Shown: positions 49,401 through 61,700 of the stretch, one piece after another | Layout of the letters: every line of letters begins with the position of its first letter | How positions within the stretch are numbered: the first letter of the stretch is position 1 | Source: Sycobia sp. Sy_11 | Taxonomy: Eukaryota; Arthropoda; Insecta; Hymenoptera; Epichrysomallidae | Assembly (NCBI GenBank): GCA_018907035.1 | Contig: JACCIC010000002.1 | Span: 7,887,501-7,951,500 of the forward strand | DNA: 64,000 nt | Direction: 5' to 3' | Program-made: the position numbers and the translations under genes | The notes under the pieces: model-generated | What the model saw: the letters and a program-made list of their open reading frames with translations, nothing else | Told to the model about the DNA's origin: nothing | The model's database searches: none

Positions 49401-52400
49401 CATGGTTTCTTTTTATCACGATTTAAATAAATTAATTTGTTAAAATCATAATACTATTTACAGAGTGTTTTATTAGTAAAATTTTTTTTGATAATTTAAA
49501 TTATACCGCTGGCTATATCGATTCAGAGCAGTGACTTTCAAAGCTACTTCATTTGTAACCAACCGACTTATTAACTGAAAAATAAACGATTATAATGCAA
49601 AAGTCACAAGACTACATTGTGAAATTTAGTTCATAGAAAGCACTATCAGTAGATAAAAATTAAAATTACAACGAAGTTATAAGGATTGAATTTTTTATGG
49701 AGGAATTTCGCATGTTTTTTTTATGGTGAAAAATAAATATTACATTTTGCCTTAAGTTATAAAGATAATTGAATGCTGTATATGTTTTTTATTCCCAAAT
49801 TTTGATTAGTGTAATTATATATTAACGCATTATAAATTTAGAGAAATCATTAAATAATGCGTATTTCTTTCATTAGAAATTATGCTTATTTTTATGAATT
49901 TTATTTTATAAATAATACATACGAATGAGCATTTTGAGGTGTTGTTGAGTCTTCAATGCTAACACTTAAATCGGTTCTACTGCGAGTCTCCATGGTAGCA
50001 GAAAGATTTGGCTTCGTTTGGCTGGTAGCTATTGTACCGAACATAATGTTTCCATTCGTTGTTGGAGAAGCTATGGGAGATGTGGCACTTCTAGAAGACA
50101 ATGTCATGGTGGAAGATATCGGTGTACTCGATGGTCCTGGTTGTGGACTTGATATTGTACCTGCAAAAGATATAAATGAAATATTAAATTAAATAAAGTA
50201 TGAAATTATATTTATTTTTTGTATAGTAAATAAATTTACCAGAAGGGCACTTGGGTGGTGATACTCCAAGAGGAATATCTGGATCGGCTAGTTGACGTAT
50301 TTGATGCAAGACACCCTCGCGATGAAAATGAACTCTGAACACTTGAGGAAGCCTCGTCATTAGAATGTTTGCCATTTGAAGAGCTCCGATAACTATTCTT
50401 AAATCTTGTGAAGCTAACATACCCGCTATGTGGGACGAAACTATTTGATTTTTTAACATCTCCTGTATAACATCAATTATTTGAAAATAATGAATGAAGC
50501 ATATATAAATTAAGAAACATTTAAAAAGCTACAAACCTTTAGGAGATCGCTTGAAGAATAATATAACATCCTAAGTAATGCTCGTAAACATTTACATTTA
50601 ACAGCTGGTCCAGCTGAACTACTGTAAACTTCGTATAACACTGAGAACAATGTCTGAATGAAACTGACGACCCACTCGTTAATTTTGACTACCAGGGGTA
50701 CAACGTACGTGTTACTATAAACAAAATTAATTAATTTTTTAATATCCCTATGCAGTATGTAGTTGTATGATACATTCTCACTTTACACAATCAGAATCTC
50801 CTCAATATTGATTCTAACAAAATAGCTGTGCAGAATATATTTATAAAAGCAATTCTCAGTATGTAAAACACGAGCATCTGGATTATGGGCAATATTATTC
50901 AAACAAAGTATATTGAATTGTACATACTTTAACGATGACGGTACGTTATCGCCTTCGGTGGGTTGAGTGTTAATTCTGCGGAAAATACTTCTCGCAACTC
51001 CAATATCTTCATTAATTTGTTTCATCACAGTTAAATCTATTGTATAAGTTCGCCCAAGAGTGGACAGGCAGATTTCATCCTCTCCATTTTGAAAAGCCAT
51101 CTACAAAGATTAAAAAAAATTATTGCAATTAATTCAGATGAACGTTTAATTGTGTTAGTATAAGAATTACTATAAGCACTTATAGAACCAAATTTAACAA
51201 TTTAATTCGGAAGATTACCTCTATTATTTTGGAATCAATAGTACTGAATGGATGACAACATTGTCTTTCATCACGCCATTCCCATTGCACGGTCTCCTGT
51301 TGATTATTAGATCTATCGAGTAAACTATCTACATTAAAAATGCCATTAGTTGGTAATGGTGGCATTAATTCTTCTATGAGGCAGGTTATTTCAAACAATT
51401 CCTGCGGCGAACGTGGTACCAACTCTACATCTTCTATTTTAACATCTAAAGAACCAGTCAAAAGATAGCTTAAAGTAAATGCTATATTCTGCTGGAGAAG
51501 CAATATCGCCAGGTCAGAGCAGCGATTAGATATCACAGAAAGCATACGGAGTACAGTTATGAAGTTACCAATGCTATTAACTGGTGGTGTGATCATCAAC
51601 TAGAAAATAAAATTTAATAAAAACATTTGATTTAACTAATTTTTTTTGCTTCTTAATAATAATAAAAATATAATAGATGATTGTTTTCACTATCTATTTG
51701 TACATTCTAATTGCTAATATTTTTTCTTCTCACCAGTTGTTGCAAGTTCTGCAATAATTCAGTGTTAACGATTTTGTACAACATCACTTCGTCATGTTGG
51801 AAACTATCCACCAATCGACTGAACGCCTGGCATACGCATTCCACGCTCTTTTTATCTTGATTAGTCAGTCTGTTTGTCAACAGTGACAGACTATTGGAGA
51901 CAAGATGAAAATCATCGGGATGCAAATTTTGACAACAATTCGCTGTGATTGTAAGAGCTGCTCTTTGCGCGGTGATATTGAAGAAATCTACAAATTTTAA
52001 GCAGGCTGATACGCCACCCTGTAAAAAAAGATAAAATAATGTTCTCCTTTGAATGAGTCATCAAGTATTACTCGTACATATATTTAAATTTGAATAAAAA
52101 ATGTAACAGAATGACAAAGTACGAAAACTGTTTGTAAAAAAAAAAAAAAAAATACTTACTGCGTGAAGGATAGTTTTACTATGTCTTCGTGACAGCATTG
52201 CAAGCGCAGTTAAACATTGCTCGGCTACGTCCATGCACTCGATCGACTCGAGCTTCTGCAGAAAGACGGGCACCGCGTCTACAACGACGGTCGATGATCG
52301 TGGCAGTGCCTCCATCATGTACGTGAGGGCGCGGCAGGCGTGGGTCATTATTACAAAATTGTGTTCGATGCTGAGCAAACTGATCAGGGCGGCCACGACT

Positions 52401-55095
52401 TGCTTCACCGGGAAACCCGTTAGCGTGTCCTCGTTACCCATCACCAGTATCTCGCCCATGCCGATAACGGCCTGGAGCTGTTCGCCCTCGTCGTCAACGG
52501 CTTGCAGACCGGCTAAAAGCTGCTGAGCTTTCGCAGCTGAAATTGACATGTAAATACCTAAATAGTGACAAATTGAAGAAAAAAATGATGATAGGCTTGA
52601 TTTTTGTGTGCGTGTGTGTACATATAAATGAGCTTACGTGAGATATGAGGCTTGCTAATAGTTTACAAAAGCTCAAGCATCATTTCTTTCTTTTGGAATT
52701 CAAATACAACGTTTCCAAGTCAAAGCAAACAATTACGAAAATTACCATAAAATTTTTAAATGCCTTTTTAAATTCAAATGAAGATGAATTTTTTGAATCC
52801 CATTTGAAATGTATGCCGGCTTTTGTACCGAAACAGGTGTTCAGCTTGTTCAGTTGAGCTACCAATGTCGAGTGCCGATATTAGCCCTCTAAAACAACGC
52901 AAAGCGAAGAATTGTCAAACCTACCGGAACTTGCCCCCATACTTCTGTTGAGCAGGTGTTGCATTCTGGGACCGAGGGCGCCGAACACGTGGGGCGGCAG
53001 ACCTCTGGCTTCGAGCAGGGCCTGCAGCCGACCGACCTCGCCGTCGTCGCTCTCGCTGTCGGCGGCCGTAGCGGGAGTCCCGCCCGACATGCCGGACGGG
53101 CCGCCGGCGGTGCCGCCTCCTACGCCGGCGAGAGTCGCCTGGGATATCGCCGCGTCCTCGTCGACGTTCACCGGGCCGCCGCCGCCGCCGCCGCCGCTGC
53201 CGGCTGTGGGCACGGACGAGGGGGGCGGTATTATCTGGCCGCTCGGCGCCACCGTCGACGACGAGACGGGCGCGGGTATCGCGGCGCCGATGTTGCTGTT
53301 GCTGTTGCTCGTGAGCGGGTCACTGCCTGACATTACGAAGCCACCTCTCGAGCCGATGCCGATGCCGCCGACACCGATACTGGTTTCAATCACCGGCTTT
53401 CTGGCTCGCGATGATGAACGATGTCTGCAATGAAAATGAAAATCATTAAATATGACGTAAGTTACTTGCATTTTTTTTACATTGATCTTTTTTTTTCTTC
53501 TTCAACGATTGAACAGTGTTTAACAATTCTCTGAATATATAATTCTATTTTTTTTTTTTTATTGATTCAATATCATGGTCAAGTAGAGCAACGTTGTTCA
53601 CACTAATGCGTGCTATCACATTTAAATACTAAAGCTTTAAAGAAGATGAAAAAAATGATATTTTTCATTATAAAATTGAAAAAGCTTTGAATTTTATAAT
53701 TTTATTGAAAATCTCTTAAAATTAGGGAATAATTCTTCTTACTTAAAATCTTCATTTTCTCCCGAACAAAGAGTATCGTGCAGATTTATTTTTAGTTTGA
53801 ATTTATTTATAAACATAGAACAAAGAACATTTTAATATACAGTTTTTATACAATTTTATAGTTTATTTCAAAGTTTTTCTGATACAATTAAAAATTTTCA
53901 ACTATGCAGTTGTCTTATCGGATTATTTAAATCATGCATTATATAAAATTACATTGAATTCGTTTAATAATCTAATAAATTTATTTAAAATTTTCAAAAT
54001 TCAAAGTGTGATACAATACTAATTATTTTAAAATTACCTATAATGATTTTCGATAAATTATCTCGATTCATTAATTGGTTTAACAAAAAACTAGTTTAAT
54101 CAGGTTCAATATTAAGCAGTCTTAATGAACTTGAACTTAAACAAGAAACAAAAAAAATCGGTCGCTATAATAAAATGTATTAACGCTATTAGAAATTAAA
54201 TTATGGTTCATAAGAATACAATATACATTGTTTATCTATCTTGCTTTCATTACATTTAAATTATCGATTAGTTACGACCTTTTGTACTAAAAATAAATAG
54301 TGCGTAATCTTTGATCTATAATGAGATTAACAAATGCATTTGAAATTCTTTAGGTATATTTTATTGTTTTATATAGTGCGGTAGAGGTAAGACAGTTATA
54401 TTTTATCCGATAAATAATTTTAATTTTAAGATTATAAGGTTTCATTGATTATGGACTTATTAGCAAGTTTTTAAAACGACATGTGATATGTAAAAAGAAA
54501 AAAATCATAAAAGTGTGACGAAGTTAATATCTAACATCTGTTAGATAAAAATTCATGAATCTTTTACCGCGAGATTTGACGTAAAAATCAATGAAAGCCA
54601 TTTGTTATTTTTTACGATATTCAATAAAATACATACCATTTCATCAAAAAATAGCAATCTCTTTAAAATTAGTAACTTGCACTCTGCGAAAACAATGAAA
54701 GCACCTTTCTTTATCCAAAACGCAGCTTGAAAACTTGAAATGAATAGATTCGACGAAGGCGTTTTTTAATTCACAGTAATCATTCGGCGTACAAACGCAA
54801 TCGCAACCGTTTATCAAACTCTTTTAGAACAGGTCGCACTCGTTGGAGGTGCCAACGTTTAAAGGGACTAACGTCTAACCAGACTCCACATTGCACTTCG
54901 GGCAAGTGTTGCCAATTCCTCGCTTGACATGCGCACGAGGCGCACGAGTTCTAAAATAAACCGATTCACGGATCTTTTGTCGGGCAGCAAATGCACCGAG
55001 TAATTGCTTTAATTTTGTTGATACAAAACGTAGACGGAATTTTTTCCCTTTATATATATATATATCTAAAGAAAATATTTATATAAAACACTTAT

Positions 55096-55137
<42 letters not shown>

Positions 55138-55405
55138 TAACACTTTGGATACACTGAAAATTAACGCTCTACCCGTACACTTTCATAAACTAATAATAGG
55201 CTTCGCTCTTATCGTTCACTGCCCTTCGTAGTACCGACGATCGTGCGCACGCGGTCGCCTCTCAGAAATGGCCCTCTCTCACTTCGTGCATCAATCGCGA
55301 GCCCCCTCCGACTCAAGATCGAACTTACATAAGTAACAGTGTACACAATAAAAAAGGGGGGAGGGAGGACGCTGGGAGGAGCCTCCCCACTCACACACAC
55401 ACACA

Positions 55406-55495
<90 letters not shown>

Positions 55496-55769
55496 TCTCA
55501 CCTCGAGGTAGAGCCGCAGTTCGCCGAGATGTCCTTCTTGTGGTACTTGCCCTGGGGCTTGCCGCTGGCGAAGTCCTTGATCTGGTCGTTGCTGAGCTTG
55601 ACGCGCGAGCGCAGCAGGTGCTTGTGCTGGGGCGGCGGGTGGTGCTGACCCGCGGTGGTCGTGTGGACGGCGGCGGCCGCCGTGGCGAGGTTCGCCGCGG
55701 CGAGCGCGGTGCCCCCGAGGCCGCCGTGGTGATGATGATGGTGGCCGTGGTGGTGGTGGTGGTGGTGGA

Positions 55770-55804
<35 letters not shown>

Positions 55805-57486
55805 CCACCGCCCCCGTCGCCGACGCCGCCGCCACCGTTGTTCATCGTCGCGCTGTTGGCGGTGGCCGCGGCCGCTGCGGCTGCCGCGGCAGCGACGGCC
55901 GCGGCGGCGGTGACGTTCGTCCCGCTGTTGAACGTGGTGCTGGAGGTGGTGGTGGTGGCGAAGCTGCCGCTGGCGCCACCGGCCACGCCGCTCGGGCCCG
56001 TGTACCCGCTGGTGCTGGCAGCCGCTGCCGCTGCCGCTGCCGCTGCTGCTGCCGCCGCCGCCGCCACCGCCGCAGGTCCTCCCCCTACGCCGTCATGCGC
56101 GGCCGTTGCTCCGAGTGACCCGGCGCCGCTCTCCGCCGACGAATTGCTGGTTGCGTTACCCACTCTGATGCTGGCCTTAGCACCGAGGGCTGGAGGACCG
56201 CCGACGCTGACCCCCACGCCGCCGGGACCGCCGACCCCGAGACCGACGAGCGCGCCTGAGCTGGTGCTGACGCAGCCGCTGCCACCCTGGACCTTAGAGC
56301 CTAGATCGGCACAGGGAACAGAGAGAGGAAGAAAAAGCAGAGCGTTTATTAGCGAAAGAGTCGGATGAGCCAGTTTTTATTAAATATAGGGCTGAAATAA
56401 ACGTGGCGCAATTATCTGTTTGGAAGTTTTTACGAATTTAAGTATAAAAGAACTTTGAACGCGTAGAACTTTTAGTTACCTGATATAAAAGATTTACGGA
56501 ATTACAAATTTATTGATACATGCAATAGTATTTATATAAAACGACCCTTGATGTGTATGTATTATCTATATAAATTCATGGAAAATACCAAATATCTTCT
56601 TTTATAAATATTATTTATTAATTTATTGATTATGCGTTCTAAATTTATTAATAAGTTAATAATAATAATAATAACAACAACAACGACAACAATAACAATG
56701 ATAATAATGATAATAATAGTAATAGTAGTAATAGTAGTAATTATTGCGCCACTTATTTCTTGTAATTGTGTACAAATGAAAATGTGCGAGGTGGAAATTC
56801 GAATGATTTATGAAAGAAACAGACAAATTAAATATATCTATTAGAGATAATATCACGCAAGTTTTTCATGATTTTCTACATGTGTTATGCTAATATAAAT
56901 TTATATTTTCTGAAAATTATTTGTTTTTTATTAATATTATTAGTATAGTTTAGTAGAAAATTTAAATTCGTGAAATTTTATTTTCTCCACTTTAATTTTC
57001 ATAAAATCAGTACAAATACAAAGTTTTTAAATGTATAATAATTTAAAAATAATTTAATATTTTATTATATTATCATAAAGTAACTGATGTATAATATATT
57101 CATAATTCCTGAATTTTGTACTCAGTTATAAATTCTACTTTAATTCCAATTGTCATCAATTGAAGCTCAATTGAAAATTTTGTGATTATAAATAATGGAA
57201 TCTTCATAAAAAGTTTTGTTAGAGCTAAAATTAAACGATGTTTATTCATATGCATCTTATTAAAAGATTTTATTCTTGAACTCTAATTTAGATAATAATG
57301 CAAAAACAATTTCATAGATAGCACTTCAGCAGTAATATTTATGCAAAGAAGATATAAATTAGATTAAGGCTAATATTACAAATTATTTGATTGTTTTGTA
57401 CTACTGTCCTTTATTATTGATCAAAATATAATTTTATATCTAATTTATTTATTGAGTCTATAGAAATTGCATCATTACATCTTAAT

Positions 57487-57539
<53 letters not shown>

Positions 57540-60530
57540 CGCGCACACACGCATACACAAACTAACTGTGTACATGTATGTATGTATATAATGTCTAACT
57601 ACAAATAAGAAACTAAATATAATAAACCTTTACAGAAAATTTTTTTTGTTCAGGTGGTAATTCCTATAGTATTTCATGCAATTCAAACACAATGAGACAT
57701 ACACGTGTACAAGTTAATGCTGATGTCAGTGATCACATTCAAGAAATACGATGAATAAATACACACAAATAAATCATTTATACAATAATCGTATTCCGAC
57801 CACTACCTTTCAATATTTGAATATTAACAATGCACAGCTTTCAAAACAGATATTTATACCCATATTTTATATCATTTTATTATTAATAGAAGTTTTCATA
57901 AACTACATTTTAAAGAATCTGTAAAAATCTAAATTTTAAACATTCGTTAAAATTTATCTCTTATAATTAAACAATATGATATGCATTCTTTACATGGAAT
58001 ACATTTAAAAGAATGATAACCTATGAAAATTCTTTTAAAATTGAATATATGTTAATAATTCCATTACAAACTGCATAACATGAATGGTATAAAAATCAAA
58101 ATTCTATTCAAATTACTTATAATTTAACGATCTTAAACATTTTATTTTTTGATAATTTTAATCTCAATAAGCTTGTATGTAATAATTTCATAGATATTTT
58201 CAAGGCATACATAGCAATGGCTTGCATTAGTTGGTCTGTTTATTAAAAATGATTTAATTTTATTGTTTAATATCATGCATATATACTATATATAAAAATA
58301 TACTTTAGAATTCAAATACTAATGTCTTTAAGTTGAATTTGTCTTTACAAGCTAATGAAATGTCTGGATATACACAGATAATAATATTCATTAAAATCTG
58401 GATATATACTAAATTGTAATATTGTTTATGTGTAAGCATTCTGTTTGTTCTGTAACTTCTACTCACAAAACGCAGAAGGAGAAATATAGAGCAAAAAATG
58501 CGATTATGAATTAAATTATACCGCAGGCTTACCTTCTTGATGATAAGTTTGCGCTGATATTGGAAAAAGCGCTTTGACAGCGGACACAAATCCTTCCAGA
58601 CATTCGCTCATCTTCGTGCCTAATGTGATACATTCTGATTTGACTTTTTTTTAATTTATTTAAGTAATCCTACCACTAATATTTTACAATCTAAATTTTT
58701 TTTATTTCCTAAAAGCATTTGAATTTTTGCAACTATACATTTTTAAATTAGGTTGTGACCACAACTGCTTACAATAAATATAACTTCAAATCATTTCAAA
58801 GTTGAAGCTTGTTTTTATAAATTATAAAATATGGAATACTGTACATACGATTAATTTATATAAGTTTATACAAATTACAATGTAAGTACTAAGTGTTTTA
58901 ATGAAAGATTTTTGCTTGCAATGGAATCTCAGGTGCTGGAAGTGATATCGCAAAACTTCCCAATGCATGAAAAGCACCAATAATCAATTCGCTAAGACTA
59001 ACAATAATTTTCTACCTACCTATGAATTGCATTTATTTAAACGTACTGTTTTGACATTGCACTTTTAGATTAAGTTTTGGTTAGTAAAAAGGCGTGATAT
59101 ATTGCTATTTAGAATATTAACGAAAGCTGATAAGAACTTTCCTCACAGCTAATTTTTGATTACTAGAAATCATGCTTGCCCAAATGATGAAGGGTAATGA
59201 AAGAAATTGTGTTGTATTAATAGATGATCCCACTACCACCATTTCTTACAATCAAGTTGAAATTAAACTGTAATTTTTTAGTAAATCAAAATAATTTTAT
59301 TTGAAACTTATTTGAAAATAAACAAATAGAAGTAAAAATACAATTAATTAGAAATTTAAACATTTGTAAAGAATTACATTCAAAAAGATGCATGAATGCA
59401 AAAATGCATAAAAAATTTATTTAAAATAAATTAGTTCTTGCTAGAAGAAATTATAATATTATAAACAAGCAATCTATAATGTGTAATCTAACTATTTTTA
59501 ATTCAACTGATTTTGAATTACTTAAATATTACAGCATTAATAAAATTGTTAATGTCATCAATAAATAAAATATTGACTAACCTCTGCTACCCTTAGACGT
59601 GGAGGGATGACTCGTGAGTGGAGTGCTGGGTGTTGAAGTTATGTTAGAGAAAGATGATTTTCTACTGCTACTTCCGTAACCACTGGACAATGTAGAGTCA
59701 AAACTACTATTGATTCCCTGTGTGTAAACTTGTGGATTTTGAGGAGTGCGGGATCTAGTCCGTGATGCCACACAATCAATAGGCGCTGAATTTAATTCTG
59801 AGAAATTACTTCTTGAACTACGTATTCTTGTATTGTTCCCACTGGAATTGTAATTAATCTGGTGCGTTCTTTGCTGCTGTCTCCAATCTGTATCTATTGA
59901 GTTGATAAGAGAATGCAGTGACGCATATATCTAGTTTTTTTTATTGTTAATGATTATTAGAAAATTAACTAAAATAAGAAATAAAAATATTTTTGTATTT
60001 TTTGCACCGTAATAATAAATATTAGATTATGCGAAAAACTAATATCGTTAAAAATTTCTTGTGAAAATTCAAAAAACACTTAAATATTTAACAAAAAATA
60101 AACAAAAGCAGTAGCATATTTTTTTAATTATGCTAATTAATTCTTATCTATAAAATACATTTAAAAACTCATATAAAATTAAGACTTTATAAAAATTAAT
60201 TTTTTTTGTGTTGTATGAATTACCGAATAAGCATTCTAAACCAGCTCCATTGTTTCGACGATCATTCTTTGCTCTACCTTCTCCTTTAGAGAGCTCTACT
60301 GGACGTTGGTGCTTATACGTTGGCACCTGCCTTGGTTGAGGATCACCAATGGCTTGTCTACGTCGTTTTTCTTCCAGAGTAAATTGTACAGTGTTGTTAT
60401 TCTGTCGTTTCCTGTATCCACTACTTCCACCACTGGTCAAGCTCTTCCCCTTGACTTTAGAGGTGTCTGTTGAAGCATTAGCCTTCTCTACAGACCCCCC
60501 AGACGACGACTGATCTTGTTGATCTGCCAT
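44336..60530 (-). CDS. TRIP12: TRIP12 HECT-type E3 ubiquitin ligase
   Basis: Exons in coding order: 60530-60224, 59893-59582, 58619-58533, 56300-55502, 53424-52925, 52536-52160, 52018-51734, 51599-51219, 51100-50928, 50714-50537, 50462-50240, 50160-49923, 49566-49507, 49272-48861, 48230-48042, 47969-47787, 47716-47525, 47401-47196, 47074-46652, 46482-46230, 46089-45844, 45499-45170, 45078-44760, 44532-44336. All junctions keep phase; total 6870 nt, 2289 aa (human about 1992, the excess being the disordered N-terminus). TRIP12 (fly ctrip) is a mainly nuclear ligase, known in other animals for K29-linked and branched chains and N-degron/UFD substrates. Order: disordered N-terminus, armadillo-like repeats (about 630-900), WWE (about 990-1060), linker, HECT at the C-terminus with the catalytic cysteine in MTCVNYL (about residue 2256). 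ATG 60530 opens the frame. The weakest junction is exon 12/13. Confidence 0.95.
50928..51599 (-). other. TRIP12: TRIP12 exons 8-9: end of ARM region and WWE domain
   Basis: The junction falls inside the WWE domain. [10 protein letters not shown] gives the first tryptophan pair. After the intron, [23 protein letters not shown] supplies the second half, with the pattern typical of WWE folds. WWE domains bind ADP-ribose units, a property shown for the human TRIP12 domain; here it is inferred from family membership. Confidence 0.85.
51734..53424 (-). other. TRIP12: TRIP12 exons 5-7: armadillo-like repeat region
   Basis: Exon 5 ends with the conserved entry block [20 protein letters not shown] and [11 protein letters not shown]. 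Exon 6 has [35 protein letters not shown] and [20 protein letters not shown], almost unchanged from vertebrate TRIP12. Exon 7 starts [13 protein letters not shown]. This superhelix recognises substrates in the family. Exon 5 before residue 630 is Gly/Ser/Pro-rich and disordered. Confidence 0.92.
53425..55501. other. TRIP12 intron 4
   Basis: A 2.1 kb AT-rich intron with a TA run near 55110-55140 and a long CT/GA array at its 5' splice end. No gene is recognised. Confidence 0.65.
55409..55493. repeat. (CT)n / (GA)n array next to TRIP12 exon 4 donor
   Basis: About 42 CT units with one interruption (CGCTCT). In the sense of TRIP12 the intron opens GTGAGAGCAGAGAG and continues as a GA repeat, starting only about 9 nt after the exon. 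An (AC)n run adjoins at 55393-55405. Confidence 0.92.
55502..56300 (-). other. TRIP12: TRIP12 exon 4: low-complexity N-terminal exon
   Basis: A 799 nt GC-rich exon encoding glycine-rich sequence, several poly-alanine runs, a 12-residue glutamine run and histidine runs (seven, then six), followed by a charged segment with [20 protein letters not shown]. The phase at both junctions (G/GC in, AG/A out) fits its neighbours, so it is a true coding exon despite the simple sequence. Such homopolymers are common in insect nuclear regulators and are prone to length variation. Confidence 0.85.
56301..58532. other. TRIP12 intron 3
   Basis: A 2.2 kb AT-rich intron. It contains a degenerate trinucleotide region (56656-56745, AAT/AAC/AGT units) and a TA-GC-CA compound repeat at 57493-57550. 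No gene is seen. Confidence 0.65.
57493..57553. repeat. compound (TA)n(CG)n(CA)n microsatellite
   Basis: About 21 TA units, then a short GCGCGC stretch, then CACACA, in TRIP12 intron 3. Alternating purine-pyrimidine of this kind can adopt non-B structures. Confidence 0.85.
58533..58619 (-). other. TRIP12: TRIP12 exon 3: 87 nt cassette-sized exon
   Basis: Flanked by CACATTAG and GAAG/GTAAGC. It encodes 29 residues including [16 protein letters not shown]. Entry and exit phases are both 1, so the exon could be skipped without breaking the frame. It is 2.2 kb from exon 4. Identified by phase and splice signals, with no homology that I can recall. Confidence 0.6.
59582..60530 (-). other. TRIP12: TRIP12 exons 1-2: N-terminus
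   Basis: Exon 1 opens [20 protein letters not shown] and contains a basic KRRR stretch, a likely nuclear-targeting element. Exon 2 begins within a codon after CAATAG and is rich in Ser/Thr/Arg ([24 protein letters not shown]). This is disordered, phosphorylation-prone sequence typical of TRIP12 N-termini. Exons 1-3 all end in phase 1. Confidence 0.85.
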
Positions 60531-61700
60531 AGATTAATCGACTCATGCCACTATTCTATCTATAACCAAAGAAATTAAAATGTCTTTATGTCTAATAAAT
60601 TTTAATTCTTACTTATTGATTTATCAACCTATTAATGTACAATCTAGAATCTAATGTTTTCGAAAGTTAATATAGAAATGAACACGATAAAAAAAAGTAT
60701 TCTATTTATTTGTTATAAGAAATAATAAAGATCGTCTAAATAAATGTTGATGAAATTATAAATTATTGTTTATATTTCTAGTGGAGCAGACAAAATACTC
60801 TGAAAATTTTTGTATCCAATTTAAGTTAATAATGTTTATTATGTTTTTAATAATCATTCTTTACTAACTGGTGTGGAAATGCTTATTAGATCAACTTTAT
60901 TGCAATATTGTTCAAATGTATCGAAGACATTTTAGTTATATAAAGTTTGTAAGTTCTTATGATTCGTTAGAAAATAAAATGAAATATGATAATTCGTTTA
61001 ATTAATGATTTCAGATCATATTGAAAATAATTTTAAATATACTATTGATGTATCATCATATCTCCATAATGAATGTTTAGAAATATTACGTTTTATAATA
61101 TTAATCCTTACATAACCTTCAAATTTATAGCAAGATTCAGTACACAATAATGATTATTTAAAATATTCAACTCTTTCACGCGGTTTTCATCAATTGAAAA
61201 AATAACCACTATGAAAAAGGTGAGATGTTGATAAAATAATTTAAAAGAAAATAAAAATGAGCCTATTGCAGACATATTGTTCTAAAACGCTTTATAATAA
61301 AAAAAACAAGTTTATCATTTCATCATTTGCATCTGAAATTCTTTGCATAGATTTAATAAATAAACTGCAAAGATACTAACGTTAAAAATTCGCGAAATAC
61401 AATCACCAAAATCTATTAGTTTATTTAAAAAAGTGAATAAAAAAACTAACCAAAAAAGGTACACGTCGAATAATCACCAAGGGAATAAAATCACAATTAC
61501 AGTAAAATTGAGTCGTCAACGAAGTAAACCGACACACGCGATCACTTTACAACATCGACGCAAGTTTACTTTAGAAACTATGCACAACGTACTGAGTGTA
61601 ATTTCGAATGGCTATGACGATTACCAAACAACCCCGACTTTCCTATAGCATCTCCAACGCTCGGTATACCTGTATACCTATTGTTTACACATTATGCGCA
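60531..61700. promoter_or_regulatory. TRIP12 5' UTR and promoter region (approximate)
   Basis: AT-rich sequence upstream of the TRIP12 ATG, becoming GC-richer at about 61490-61650. That composition shift is where I would place the transcription start. An open frame of 71 codons on the plus strand (61433-61648) has no recognisable product and is probably incidental. Confidence 0.3.

Noticed and set aside
52912..53433. Plus-strand frame of 173 codons, proline/serine-rich
   Set aside because: Antisense of TRIP12 exon 5, whose minus-strand frame matches conserved family sequence and splice phases.
55339..56118. Long plus-strand frame over the CT array
   Set aside because: Shadow of TRIP12 exon 4 and its simple repeats. 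Low-complexity GC-rich DNA keeps several frames open by chance.
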